64,000 bases of DNA, taken from NCBI RefSeq assembly GCF_014656215.1, contig NZ_BNBZ01000013.1:62001-126000 (forward strand). Direction: 5' to 3'. The translations under genes and the position numbers were made by a program. The notes under the pieces were generated by a model. The model searched no databases, was not told the origin of the DNA, and saw nothing but the letters and a program-made list of their open reading frames with translations. Position 1 is the stretch's first letter. Each line of letters starts with the position of its first letter. Of the stretch, positions 24,064 through 32,069 are shown piece after piece. Source of the stretch: Streptomyces zaomyceticus. Lineage in GTDB: Bacteria > Actinomycetota > Actinomycetes > Streptomycetales > Streptomycetaceae.

Positions 24064-24156
24064 GATCCGGCCGAACGGCCGTGCCACGCCGGGCGATACG
24101 TAACAGAGACCGCGCGTACGACTGGCGTACACCTCCGATTCTGAGACTGTTCTGTC

Positions 24157-24933
24157 ATGGCGCACTTCGCACTCGTGGGGCCCGCCGACGCCCGGAGACC
24201 CCGGCTCGGTCGGCCCGTTGGAGGTTCACGCACATCGGTGACGGTGGGCGGCGTGGTGCTGCTCCTCCCGGACGGCGAGCCGGTGTCGGGGCGGCGCGCC
24301 TCCGCGCGGGCCCACGCCGCGATGCTGCCGCTCGGGCGCTCCCTCGCCAGGGCCGGACGGTCCGACGGCCTCGTCACCCATGTGGTGCGCTACCGGGGGC
24401 GCGGCTGGAACGGGGCCGACGCCAACCTCGCCGAGGACGCCTCCTGGGCGATCGCCGAGGCCGTACGCCGCTACGGCGACGTCCCCGTCTGTCTCGTCGG
24501 CCACGGGCTCGGCGGCCGGGCGGCGCTGCGGGCGGCCGGGCACGGCGCGGTGAGCGCCGTCCTGGCGCTCGCCCCCTGGCTGCCCGAGCACGACATGGCG
24601 GCGGAGCCGGAGGCCGTACGGCAGCTGGTGGGGCGCCGGGTGCTGCTCGTCCACGGGACGAACGACGCCCGGACGGACCCCGAACTGTCGTTCCGGTTCG
24701 CCGAGCGGGCCAAGAAGGCCAACCGGGACACCTGCCGTTTCGAGGTCCACTCGGACGGCCACGCGCTGCGCCAGTACGCGGACGAGGTCCAGGCCCTCGC
24801 CGCCGACTTCGTCCTCGGCGCGCTCTTCGCCCGCCCGGTCGCGCGCCCCGTGACCGACGCGATGGCCGCTCCCCCGCCGCTGGGCCTGCGGATGCCGCTC
24901 GCGGCGGGCTTCGGGAGCTCGTCCCGCCGGTGA
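24157..24933 (+). CDS. Alpha/beta-hydrolase fold protein without the nucleophilic serine
   Basis: 258 residues. The strand order and motifs of an alpha/beta hydrolase are present: VVLLLPDGE, VTHVVRYRGRGWNG, the nucleophile elbow CLVGHGLGGRAALRAAG, the acid loop LLVHGTNDARTDPE and a late His in SDGHALRQYA. The elbow normally reads G-H-S-x-G-G; here the serine codon is GGG (Gly), while the Asp and His appear intact. It may have a non-hydrolytic role. The start may be leaderless (GAGACT box 8 nt upstream). Confidence 0.75.
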   Translation: MAHFALVGPADARRPRLGRPVGGSRTSVTVGGVVLLLPDGEPVSGRRASARAHAAMLPLGRSLARAGRSDGLVTHVVRYRGRGWNGADANLAEDASWAIAEAVRRYGDVPVCLVGHGLGGRAALRAAGHGAVSAVLALAPWLPEHDMAAEPEAVRQLVGRRVLLVHGTNDARTDPELSFRFAERAKKANRDTCRFEVHSDGHALRQYADEVQALAADFVLGALFARPVARPVTDAMAAPPPLGLRMPLAAGFGSSSRR

Positions 24934-25009
24934 CGGTCCGGGGTCACCACGGGGAGCCGGGCGGGCACGGCCCGCGGAGGTCCGCCGGGGCGGGCACGGC
25001 CCGCGGGGA

Positions 25010-25924
25010 TCACGGGGCCGGTGAGGGGTCCTTCGGCAGCAGGTGGCCCCTGCGGCTCAGCAGGAACTTCTTGAAGGCGGCCACCGGTGCCGTGTCCGGG
25101 TGGCCGTCCAGCCAGGCGACACCGATCTCGCGGACCGCGCGCGGTGCGGTGACGGTGAGTTCGACGACGCCGGGGCGCGGGACGGCCGGCGGGGGCAGCA
25201 GGGCGACGCCGAGACCGGCCGCGACCAGGCCGCGCAGGGTCTCGGCCTCCTCGCCCTCGAAGGCGATCCTGGGTCTGAAGCCGGCCTCCGCGCACAGGTC
25301 GTCGGTGATGCGGCGGAGCCCGTACCCCGGCTCCAGGGTCACGAAGGTCTCCTCCGCGGCCTCGGCGAGGCGGACGCGCTTGCGGCCCGCGAGCCGGTGG
25401 TCGTCGGGGACGACCAGCCGGAGCCGCTGCTCGTCGAGGCGCCGGGCGACCAGGTCGGGGGCGTCGGGCACCGGGGAGGTCAGACAGAGGTCGAGGTCGC
25501 CCGCCCGCAGCCGCTCGATCATCGCCTCGCCGTAGTTCTGGACGAGGGTGAAGCGGATCCGGGGATGGTCGACACGGAAGGCCCGGATGAGACCGGGGAC
25601 GGTCTCGGAACCCATGGTGTGGAGGAAGCCGAAGGCGACGCGGCCCGCGGTGGCGTCGGCGTCGGCGCGTACGGTGTCGGCGGCCCGTTCCACCTCGGCG
25701 AGCGCCCGCTCGGCCGCGGTGAGGAAACGCCGCCCGGCCGGGGTGAGGGAGACCGTGCGACCGCGGCGGGCGAAGAGGGTGACACCCAGGTCCTGTTCGA
25801 GCCGGACCATCGCCCGGGAGAGCGTGGACTGCGGAACGCCCATCTCGGCCGCGGCCCTGGTCACATGCTCGTGGCGGGCGACCGCCGCGAAGTAGGCGAG
25901 CCGCGGCGCGAGCAGCGGTCCCAT
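25010..25924 (-). CDS. LysR-family transcriptional regulator
   Basis: 304 residues. The HTH is near residues 8-60 (LAYFAAVARHEHVTRAAAEMGVPQSTLSRAMVRLEQDLGVTLFAR), and the effector-binding periplasmic-like fold from about 90 (GRVAFGFLHTMGSETVPGLIRAFRVDHPRIRFTLVQ). ATG 25924 follows GAAGAAG. It is divergent from an MFS transporter gene, the classic LysR arrangement, so it probably activates that gene in response to the exported compound. It may belong to the subgroup near YbhD/GltC-like regulators; the ligand cannot be told. Confidence 0.88.
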   Translation of the reverse strand: MGPLLAPRLAYFAAVARHEHVTRAAAEMGVPQSTLSRAMVRLEQDLGVTLFARRGRTVSLTPAGRRFLTAAERALAEVERAADTVRADADATAGRVAFGFLHTMGSETVPGLIRAFRVDHPRIRFTLVQNYGEAMIERLRAGDLDLCLTSPVPDAPDLVARRLDEQRLRLVVPDDHRLAGRKRVRLAEAAEETFVTLEPGYGLRRITDDLCAEAGFRPRIAFEGEEAETLRGLVAAGLGVALLPPPAVPRPGVVELTVTAPRAVREIGVAWLDGHPDTAPVAAFKKFLLSRRGHLLPKDPSPAP

Positions 25925-25972
25925 GTCTTCTTCGTTACTGTTCGGTGACAGCCGAGGCTGTGACCTGTACTC

Positions 25973-26043
25973 ATGCACCATGGGAACGATTACAGCAGTT
26001 CCGTGCATTGGACGCATGAACCGGAGCGTCCTACGTTCGAGAC
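25973..26043 (+). promoter_or_regulatory. LysR-site candidate and leaderless MFS promoter
   Basis: TTGGAC (26008-26013) and TACGTT (26032-26037) form a promoter with an 18-nt spacer whose start point would fall on the ATG at 26044. Upstream, GGAAC-N10-GTTCC, flanked by ATGCAC and GTGCAT, forms an interrupted inverted repeat, as expected for a LysR binding site just upstream of the -35. Confidence 0.6.
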
Positions 26044-27327
26044 ATGCCTCCCGCCAGTACCGAGGCGGTCGCCACCCACGCGTCCGCCGACACCCGCCCC
26101 GCCCCTGCCGACACCCGCCTCGCCCCCGGCGTCCCCGGCTACCGCCGCACGAGCCTCGCGCTCTTCGCCGCCGGCCTCGCCGCCTTCGCCCTCCTCTACT
26201 CCACACAGGCCCTCCTCCCGGCCATCTCGGCCGAGTTCGGCGCCACCGCCTCCGCCGCCTCCTGGACGGTCTCGGCCGCGACCGCCGCCCTCGCCCTGTG
26301 TGTCCTGCCGCTCAGCGCCCTCTCGGAGCGCTTCGGCCGGCGCACGATGATGATCACCTCCCTGTCGGTCGCGGTCGGCATCGCGCTCCTCGTGCCGCTC
26401 GCCCCGAACCTGGAGACCCTGATCGCCCTCCGCGCGATCCAGGGCGCGGCGCTCGCCGGGCTCCCGGCCTCCGCGATGGCGTTCCTCGCCGAGGAGGTCC
26501 GGCCCAAGGCGCTGGTCGCCGCGATCGGCCTGTTCGTGGCGGGCAACTCCGTCGGCGGCATGAGCGGCCGCCTGGTGACCGGCTGGGTGGCCCAGATGTG
26601 GGGCTGGCGCGCGGGTCTGGCCGCCGTCGGTCTGACCTCCCTGCTGTGCGCGCTGGCCTTCCGGGCGCTGCTGCCGAAGGCACGGCACTTCACGCCCGGC
26701 ACGCTCAACCCGAAGGCGCTCGCCCGGACCGTGCGGACCCACCTCGCGGACCCGCTGCTGATGCGGCTCTACGCGATCGGCGCCCTGTTCATGACGGTGT
26801 TCGGCGCGGTGTACACCGTGATCGGCTACCGCCTGGTCGAGGCCCCGTTCTCGCTGCCGCAGGGCGTGATCGGCTCGATCTTCCTCATCTACCTGGTCGG
26901 TACGGTCTCCTCCGCCGCCGCGGGCCGGCTCGTCGGCCGGCTCGGCCGGCGCGGGGCGCTCTACCTGGCGGTCTCCACCACCGCCGCGGGCCTGCTGCTC
27001 TCGCTCTCCGACGCGCTGCCGGCGGTCCTCGCCGGGCTCGTCCTGATCACCGCCGGCTTCTTCGCCGGCCACGCGGTCGCCTCCTCCTCGGTCAGCCGCA
27101 CGGCGAAGACGGGCCGCGCGCAGGCCTCGGCGCTCTACCAGTCCGCCTACTACCTGGGCAGCAGCGCGGGCGGCACGCTCGGCGCGATCGCCTTCCACGC
27201 CGGCGGCTGGGCGGGCACGGTCCTGATCGGACTCGTCGCGGTCCTCGGCGTCGTCTCGGTCACCCTGTACGGCAGCCACAGCGCCCGCACCGAGGCACGG
27301 CGGATCCAGCTCGCCGCGTCCTGCTGA
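26044..27327 (+). CDS. MFS transporter (12 helices, YnfM/AraJ-like)
   Basis: 427 residues. After a short Pro/Ala-rich N-terminus, about 12 hydrophobic segments are present. ALFAAGLAAFALLYSTQALLPAISAEF is helix 1; LSALSERFGRRTMMITSL is MFS motif A; GNSVGGMSGRLVTGWVAQMWGWRAG lies in the helix 5 region. Family members export sugars, amino acids or drugs. The -10 box ends 6 nt before the ATG, and no ribosome binding site is seen. Control by the divergent LysR protein is inferred. Confidence 0.88.
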   Translation: MPPASTEAVATHASADTRPAPADTRLAPGVPGYRRTSLALFAAGLAAFALLYSTQALLPAISAEFGATASAASWTVSAATAALALCVLPLSALSERFGRRTMMITSLSVAVGIALLVPLAPNLETLIALRAIQGAALAGLPASAMAFLAEEVRPKALVAAIGLFVAGNSVGGMSGRLVTGWVAQMWGWRAGLAAVGLTSLLCALAFRALLPKARHFTPGTLNPKALARTVRTHLADPLLMRLYAIGALFMTVFGAVYTVIGYRLVEAPFSLPQGVIGSIFLIYLVGTVSSAAAGRLVGRLGRRGALYLAVSTTAAGLLLSLSDALPAVLAGLVLITAGFFAGHAVASSSVSRTAKTGRAQASALYQSAYYLGSSAGGTLGAIAFHAGGWAGTVLIGLVAVLGVVSVTLYGSHSARTEARRIQLAASC

Positions 27328-27404
27328 TTCGGCCCGAATCCGCTGCAACTGAGTCGCTCCCCCGGACGTCCTGATTCATAGGACTCAAGGGGGAGTTGAC
27401 GATC

Positions 27405-28112
27405 ATGACGAGAATCGCGGGTCGCATAGGCAGAAGAGCGGGCATCACGGCCGGCCTCACCTCACTGCTCGTACCGATGACGATCGCGCTGGGGGCGGCC
27501 CCGGCGCAGGCCGCGTCCTGCAACGTGACGACGGGCCCGTACCAGAAGCAGGTGGAGAAGTTCCTCGGGCGGCCGGTCGACGGACGCCAGTCGTCCGCCG
27601 ACTGCAAGGCCATCCAGGCCTTCCAGAAGAAGCACGGCATCACCCCGTCCGCGGGGTACGCCGGGACGATCACCTGGCGCACGATGAACACGATGCTCCA
27701 GCAGAAGGCGGCGGGGTCCAACCCCAACAAGGACCGCAGGTGTCCGACCAACAAGGGCCGGATCGCCTGCGTGGACCTGACCCGTCAGCTGACCTGGATC
27801 CAGGACGGCGCCCGTCTCAAGTACGGCCCCGTGCCGGTGCGCACGGGCAAGGACGGCACCGAGACCCGTACGGGCGCGAAGAAGATCTACTGGCGGAACA
27901 TCAACCACTGGTCGACGCTCTACCACGTCTCCATGCCGTACTCGCAGTTCTTCGACGGCGGCCAGGCCTTCCACTCGACCACCAAGTCCATGTGGAACCC
28001 GCCGGGCTCGGGCGGCTGCGTCAACATGACGTCGAAGGACGCGAAGGCGTACTGGGGTCTGCTCCGGAACGGCGACGACGTCTTCATCTACGGGCGCAAG
28101 CCGGGAACCTGA
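27405..28112 (+). CDS. Secreted L,D-transpeptidase with peptidoglycan-binding domain
   Basis: 235 residues. The signal peptide ends at APAQA-A near residue 33. A PG_binding_1-type domain (YQKQVEKFLGRPVDGRQSSADCKAIQAFQKKHGI, residues 42-90) precedes the YkuD domain, where the active-site motif is HSTTKSMWNPPGSGGCVNM (His near 190, Cys near 206). Such enzymes make 3-3 cross-links or attach proteins to diaminopimelate. ATG 27405 follows AAGGGGGAG at 9 nt; an in-frame TTG at 27396 abuts the same site and is unlikely. A second, lipoprotein-type L,D-transpeptidase is at 49597-50469. Confidence 0.9.
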   Translation: MTRIAGRIGRRAGITAGLTSLLVPMTIALGAAPAQAASCNVTTGPYQKQVEKFLGRPVDGRQSSADCKAIQAFQKKHGITPSAGYAGTITWRTMNTMLQQKAAGSNPNKDRRCPTNKGRIACVDLTRQLTWIQDGARLKYGPVPVRTGKDGTETRTGAKKIYWRNINHWSTLYHVSMPYSQFFDGGQAFHSTTKSMWNPPGSGGCVNMTSKDAKAYWGLLRNGDDVFIYGRKPGT

Positions 28113-28145
28113 CCCCGGCTGTCAGTCGGCTGCGGTAGCTTCCCT

Positions 28146-28174
28146 CTCACCGGCACCGAACGGGTGCCGGTGAG
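28146..28174. terminator. Hairpin after the L,D-transpeptidase gene
   Basis: 12-bp perfect arms CTCACCGGCACC (28146-28157) and complement (28163-28174) with a 5-nt loop, just before the next gene in the same direction. Confidence 0.8.
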
Positions 28175-28186
28175 GGTGAGTGGGGT

Positions 28187-29167
28187 GTGGACCCGATGAG
28201 CGACGCCGCGGCCGCGACGACCGAGGAACTCGACAAGTACCGCAGGGAGCTGACCGGTTACTGCTACCGGATGCTCGGATCCTCCTTCGAGGCCGAGGAC
28301 GCGGTGCAGGACACGATGGTCAGGGCCTGGAAGGCCATCGACTCCTTCGAGGGCCGCTCCTCACTGCGGTCCTGGCTCTACCGCATCGCCACCAACGTCT
28401 GCCTGGACGCGCTGAACGCGGGCAACCGGAGGGCACGGCCCATGGACCTGACCTCAGCCACGCCCGTGGCCCGGGCACAGCTCGTCAAGCAGCCCGAGAT
28501 CACCTGGCTGGAGCCGATCCCCGACGGGCGGGTCCTGCCCTCGGTCGCCGACCCGGCGGAGACGGCCGTCTCCCGGGAGACCGTACGGCTCGCCTTCGTG
28601 GCCGCGCTCCAGCACCTGCCGCCCAAGCAGCGGGCGGTCCTCATCCTCCGCGAGGTCCTCGCCTGGAAGGCGAGCGAGGTCGCCGAACTCCTCGACACCT
28701 CCGTCGCCTCGGTCAACAGCGCCCTCCAGCGGGCCCGCGCGACCCTGGCCGAGCAGGCGCCGGCCGCCTCCGACACGGCGAACCCGCTCGACGAGGAGCA
28801 GAAGGCGCTCCTGGAGCGCTATGTCGCCGCCTTCGAGGGCTACGACATGAAGGCGCTCACCGCGCTCCTCCACGAGGACGCGACCATGTCCATGCCCCCG
28901 TACGACCTCTGGCTCCAGGGTCACGACGACATCGTCGGCTGGATGCTGGGTGTCGGCGAGGTGTGCGCCGGCTCGAAGCTGGTGCCGACCGTGGCGAACG
29001 GCTCCCCCGCCTTCGCCCAGTACCACCCGGACCCGGCGGGCGGCTTCAGCCCGTGGGCGCTCATCGTCCTGGAGCTCCGCGAGGGCAAGGTCGCCGGGAT
29101 GGACTTCTTCCTGGACACCGAGCGCTGGTTCCCGCTCTTCGACCTGCCGGCCCGGCTGGAGGGCTGA
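28187..29167 (+). CDS. ECF sigma factor with C-terminal SnoaL-like domain (SigG type)
   Basis: 326 residues, longer than ordinary ECF factors. Region 2 is near residues 10-75 (RELTGYCYRMLGSSFEAEDAVQDTMVRAWKAIDSFEGRSSLRSWLYRIATNVCLDAL), region 4 near 145-190 (LQHLPPKQRAVLILREVLAWKASEVAELLDTSVASVNSALQRARATL). From about 205 a SnoaL_2/NTF2-like domain follows (LLERYVAAFEGYDMKALTALLHEDATMSMPPYDLWLQGHDDIVGWM), typical of the group containing mycobacterial SigG. No anti-sigma gene is adjacent; the C-terminal domain may control activity. GTG 28187 is used; ATG 28196 is equally possible. Confidence 0.88.
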   Translation: MDPMSDAAAATTEELDKYRRELTGYCYRMLGSSFEAEDAVQDTMVRAWKAIDSFEGRSSLRSWLYRIATNVCLDALNAGNRRARPMDLTSATPVARAQLVKQPEITWLEPIPDGRVLPSVADPAETAVSRETVRLAFVAALQHLPPKQRAVLILREVLAWKASEVAELLDTSVASVNSALQRARATLAEQAPAASDTANPLDEEQKALLERYVAAFEGYDMKALTALLHEDATMSMPPYDLWLQGHDDIVGWMLGVGEVCAGSKLVPTVANGSPAFAQYHPDPAGGFSPWALIVLELREGKVAGMDFFLDTERWFPLFDLPARLEG

Positions 29168-29231
29168 CCGGCCGCGGCACCGCCCAGGTCGGCAGCCAAG
29201 TCGCCGGCCAGATCGGCAGCAAGGGCGGCAG

Positions 29232-29507
29232 CTAGATCGGCAGCGTCCCGTCGAGGCCGGTGAGCAGGAGCAGGGCCCGCAGGTCGGGCCCCGCCCCGTG
29301 GAACCGGATCCGATGCCCCCGCCGGCCGGCGGCCAGTTTCAGCCGGGCGAGGGCGTCGACGGCGGCGAGGTCGGCGCACGCGAGGGCGCCGACCTCACAG
29401 ACGACCTCGCCGGGCGGGGCGGCGGCGAGCTCGGCACAGAGACGCGCCACCTCGTCCCCGGAGGGGCGGGCGGTCAGGATCACGACGAGCGGTCGGCTGG
29501 TGTCCAC
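29232..29507 (-). CDS. Small STAS-domain protein (degenerate anti-sigma antagonist)
   Basis: 91 residues matching one STAS domain: PLVVILTARPSGDEVARLCAELAA, VVCEVGALACADLAAVDALARLKLAAGRRGHRIRFHGAGPDLRALLLLTGL. In true antagonists the central loop carries a phosphorylated serine (DxSxxxxxDSSG); here it reads ACADLAAVDALARL, so the serine is missing. It may bind a partner constitutively. GTG 29507. It is convergent with the SigG-like gene, whose 3' end is separated by 64 bp of short GGCAGC repeats. Confidence 0.78.
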   Translation of the reverse strand: MDTSRPLVVILTARPSGDEVARLCAELAAAPPGEVVCEVGALACADLAAVDALARLKLAAGRRGHRIRFHGAGPDLRALLLLTGLDGTLPI

Positions 29508-29572
29508 ACGGCTTGAGACCGGCCCTCGGACCGGAACTCATCGGTGATCACTTCGCCCTTAGGGTCGGGACC

Positions 29573-30232
29573 ATGACTCTTGAGCCCGCCGAACTGGTGA
29601 TCTTCGACTGCGACGGTGTCCTGGTGGACAGCGAGCGGATCTACTGCCGGGTGGACCGGGAGGTGTTCGCGTCCCTCGGAGCGGAGTTCACCGAGGCGGA
29701 GGTGGTCGAGTACTTCGTCGGCTCCTCGCACGACGTGCTCACCGCGATCGTGGAGGAGCGCCGGGGCCGCCCGCTGGGGCCCGACTGGCAGGCGCCCTTC
29801 AAGCAGCGGTACGAGGACGCCCTGGACGCGGAACTGACGGCCGTGGAGGGCGTCACGGACCTCCTGGACGCGCTGGCCGTCCCGTACTGCCTCGCCTCCA
29901 ACGGCAGCCATGCCTCCATCCGGAAGAACCTCGGCCGCACGGGGCTGCTCGACCGCTTCGAGGGCCGGATGTTCAGCGCCCGCGACGTCGCCCGGGGCAA
30001 GCCCGCCCCGGACCTCTTCCTGCACGCGGCGGCCACGATGGGTGTCCCGCCGGAGCGCTGCGCGGTCGTCGAGGACAGCCCGTACGGCGTCCGGGCGGCC
30101 CGCGCGGCCGGCATGCGCGCCTTCGGCTACAGCGGAGGGCTGACGAGGGCGGAACGGCTGGCGTGCCCGGGAACGGTGGTCTTCGAGGACATGCGGACGC
30201 TGCCGGGGCTGCTGGGAGCGGCGATCGGCTGA
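29573..30232 (+). CDS. HAD-family hydrolase (beta-phosphoglucomutase-like)
   Basis: 219 residues. HAD motif I is VIFDCDGVLVDSE (residues 8-20), motif II CLASNGS (near 105), motif III GKPAPDLFLHAA (near 142) and motif IV VVEDSPYGVRAARAAGM (near 165). The helical cap between motifs I and II is of the C1 type seen in phosphoglycolate phosphatases and beta-phosphoglucomutases. The substrate is probably a small phosphorylated sugar. TAGGGT lies 7 nt before the ATG, so a leaderless mRNA is likely. It is followed by a terminator and the convergent deoA. Confidence 0.87.
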   Translation: MTLEPAELVIFDCDGVLVDSERIYCRVDREVFASLGAEFTEAEVVEYFVGSSHDVLTAIVEERRGRPLGPDWQAPFKQRYEDALDAELTAVEGVTDLLDALAVPYCLASNGSHASIRKNLGRTGLLDRFEGRMFSARDVARGKPAPDLFLHAAATMGVPPERCAVVEDSPYGVRAARAAGMRAFGYSGGLTRAERLACPGTVVFEDMRTLPGLLGAAIG

Positions 30233-30234
30233 CC

Positions 30235-30268
30235 GAACGGGACCGGCGGGGGGCCACCGGTCCCGTTC
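30235..30268. terminator. Bidirectional hairpin terminator
   Basis: 12-bp perfect arms GAACGGGACCGG (30235-30246) and complement (30257-30268), between the convergent HAD and deoA genes. Confidence 0.88.
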
Positions 30269-30306
30269 ACCCGAAGGTGTCATGGGCATACGCCCAGGGG
30301 CCGACC

Positions 30307-31584
30307 TCAGGCGATGCGGTCCAGGACGATCGGGTTCGGGGTGAACTCCGTGCCCGGCGCCGCGATGTCCCAGGCCGAGCCCAGGGACTGCAGCGCGTAG
30401 TCGAACTTCTCCGGGGTGTCCGTGTGGAGGGTGACCAGGGGCTGGCCCGCCGTCACCGTGTCACCCGGCTTGGCGTGGAGCTCCACGCCGGCGCCCGCCT
30501 GCACCGGGTCCTCCTTGCGGGCACGGCCCGCGCCCAGGCGCCAGGCGGCGATGCCGATGTCGTAGGCGTCCAGACGGGTCAGGACACCGGAGGAGGGGGC
30601 CGTGACGACGTGCTGCTCGCGGGCGACCGGGAGGGCCGCGTCCGGGTCGCCGCCCTGGGCCGCGATCATCCGGCGCCAGTGGTCCATCGCCGAACCGTCG
30701 GCCAGTGCCTTCGCCGGGTCCGCGTCCTTGATGCCGGCCGCTTCGAGCATCTCGCGGGCCAGCGCGATCGTCAGCTCGACGACGTCCGCCGGGCCGCCGC
30801 CCGCGAGGACCTCGACCGACTCGCGGACCTCCAGGGCGTTGCCCGCGGTGAGGCCGAGCGGGGTGGACATGTCGGTGAGCAGGGCCACCGTCCGCACGCC
30901 GCTGTCGGTGCCGAGGCCGACCATCGTCGAGGCGAGCTCGCGGGCGTCCTCGATGTTCTTCATGAAGGCGCCGGTGCCGACCTTCACGTCGAGGACCAGG
31001 GAGCCGGTACCCTCGGCGATCTTCTTCGACATGATCGAGGAGGCGATCAGCGGGATGGCCTCGACGGTGCCGGTGACGTCCCGGAGGGCGTACAGCTTCT
31101 TGTCGGCGGGGGCCAGGCCGTCGCCGGCCGCGCAGATGACCGCGCCGGTGGTGTCGAGGACGTGCAGCATCTCCTCGTTGGAGAGCAGCGCCCGCCAGCC
31201 GGGGATGGACTCCAGCTTGTCGAGCGTGCCGCCGGTGTGGCCGAGGCCCCGGCCGGAGAGCTGCGGCACGGCCGCGCCGCAGGCCGCGACGAGCGGGGCG
31301 AGCGGGAGGGTGATCTTGTCGCCGACGCCGCCGGTGGAGTGCTTGTCGGCGGTGGGGCGGGAGAGCGAGTCGAAGTTCATGCGCTCGCCGGAGGCGATCA
31401 TGGCCGCCGTCCAGCGGGCGATCTCCGTGCGGTTCATGCCGTTGAGCAGGATGGCCATGGCCAGGGCGGACATCTGCTCGTCGGCGACCGCACCGCGGGT
31501 GTAGGCGTCGATGACCCAGTCGATCTGCTCCGGGCTCAGCTCGCCCTTGTCCCGCTTCGTGCGGATGACGGAGATGACGTCCAT
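30307..31584 (-). CDS. deoA: Thymidine phosphorylase
   Basis: 425 residues of the nucleoside phosphorylase II family, converting thymidine or deoxyuridine plus phosphate to base and deoxyribose-1-phosphate. Signatures: MAILLNGMNRTEIARWTAAM (near 45), DKHSTGGVGDKITLPLAPLVAACGAAVPQLSGRGLGHTGGTLDKLES (residues 80-125, the family signature and phosphate site), ALRDVTGTVEAIPLIASSIMSKKIAEG (near 170) and LDVKVGTGAFMK (near 195). The C-terminal domain AGAGVELHAKPGDTVTAGQPL is present. ATG 31584 follows AGAGG. Its own operator and an upstream terminator show that it is a transcription unit separate from cdd. Confidence 0.94.
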   Translation of the reverse strand: MDVISVIRTKRDKGELSPEQIDWVIDAYTRGAVADEQMSALAMAILLNGMNRTEIARWTAAMIASGERMNFDSLSRPTADKHSTGGVGDKITLPLAPLVAACGAAVPQLSGRGLGHTGGTLDKLESIPGWRALLSNEEMLHVLDTTGAVICAAGDGLAPADKKLYALRDVTGTVEAIPLIASSIMSKKIAEGTGSLVLDVKVGTGAFMKNIEDARELASTMVGLGTDSGVRTVALLTDMSTPLGLTAGNALEVRESVEVLAGGGPADVVELTIALAREMLEAAGIKDADPAKALADGSAMDHWRRMIAAQGGDPDAALPVAREQHVVTAPSSGVLTRLDAYDIGIAAWRLGAGRARKEDPVQAGAGVELHAKPGDTVTAGQPLVTLHTDTPEKFDYALQSLGSAWDIAAPGTEFTPNPIVLDRIA

Positions 31585-31598
31585 GGTGGTGCCTCTTT

Positions 31599-31610
31599 CT
31601 ACGCGCATAG
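31599..31610 (-). promoter_or_regulatory. Nucleoside operator upstream of deoA
   Basis: CTACGCGCATAG on the plus strand, 11 of 12 bases matching CTACGCGCGTAG. It lies 14 bp upstream of the deoA start, between the cdd terminator and the ribosome binding site. Confidence 0.65.
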
Positions 31611-31622
31611 AGGGGGAAAGGA

Positions 31623-31658
31623 GGAGCGGCCCTCCCATCGTGCCGGAAGGGCCGCTCC
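31623..31658 (-). terminator. Terminator of the nucleoside transporter-cdd operon
   Basis: 11-bp perfect arms GGAGCGGCCCT (31623-31633) and complement (31648-31658), 6 nt beyond the cdd stop codon, separating it from deoA. Confidence 0.85.
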
Positions 31659-31664
31659 GAAGTA

Positions 31665-32069
31665 CTACTTCGACAGGTGGTCCGGGCCGAATGCCTGCGG
31701 CAGCATCTCGGCCAGGGTCAGGAAGCCGGCGGGCGTCTCCAGGACGAGCTCGGGGCCGCCGAACTCGTACAGCAGCTGCCGGCACCGGCCGCAGGGCACC
31801 AGGCACTCGCCCCGGCCGTCCACGCAGACGAAGTGGGTCAGCCGGCCGCCGCCGGTCGCCTGGAGCTCCGAGACGAGGCCGCACTCGGCGCAGAGGCCGA
31901 GGCCGAACGAGGCGTTCTCCACGTTGCAGCCGGAGACCACCCGCCCGTCGTCGACGAGGGCCGCCGCGCCGACCGGGTAGCCCGAGTACGGGGCGTACGC
32001 GTGGGACATCGCCTCGCGCGCCGTGACCCGCAGGGCCTCCCACTCGGCCTCGGTCGGGGCCGTCGTCAC
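31665..32069 (-). CDS. cdd: Cytidine deaminase
   Basis: 134 residues, the usual length of the tetrameric enzyme that deaminates (deoxy)cytidine to (deoxy)uridine. The zinc-binding motifs are complete: SGCNVENASFGLGLCAECGLV (substrate loop plus the C-A-E zinc/proton-shuttle motif, near residue 55) and CLVPCGRCRQLL (PCxxC, near 90). GTG 32069 overlaps the upstream permease stop by 4 bp. Placement as the last gene of the transporter operon couples uptake and deamination; the uridine made may pass to a pyrimidine phosphorylase such as DeoA. Confidence 0.94.
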   Translation of the reverse strand: MTTAPTEAEWEALRVTAREAMSHAYAPYSGYPVGAAALVDDGRVVSGCNVENASFGLGLCAECGLVSELQATGGGRLTHFVCVDGRGECLVPCGRCRQLLYEFGGPELVLETPAGFLTLAEMLPQAFGPDHLSK

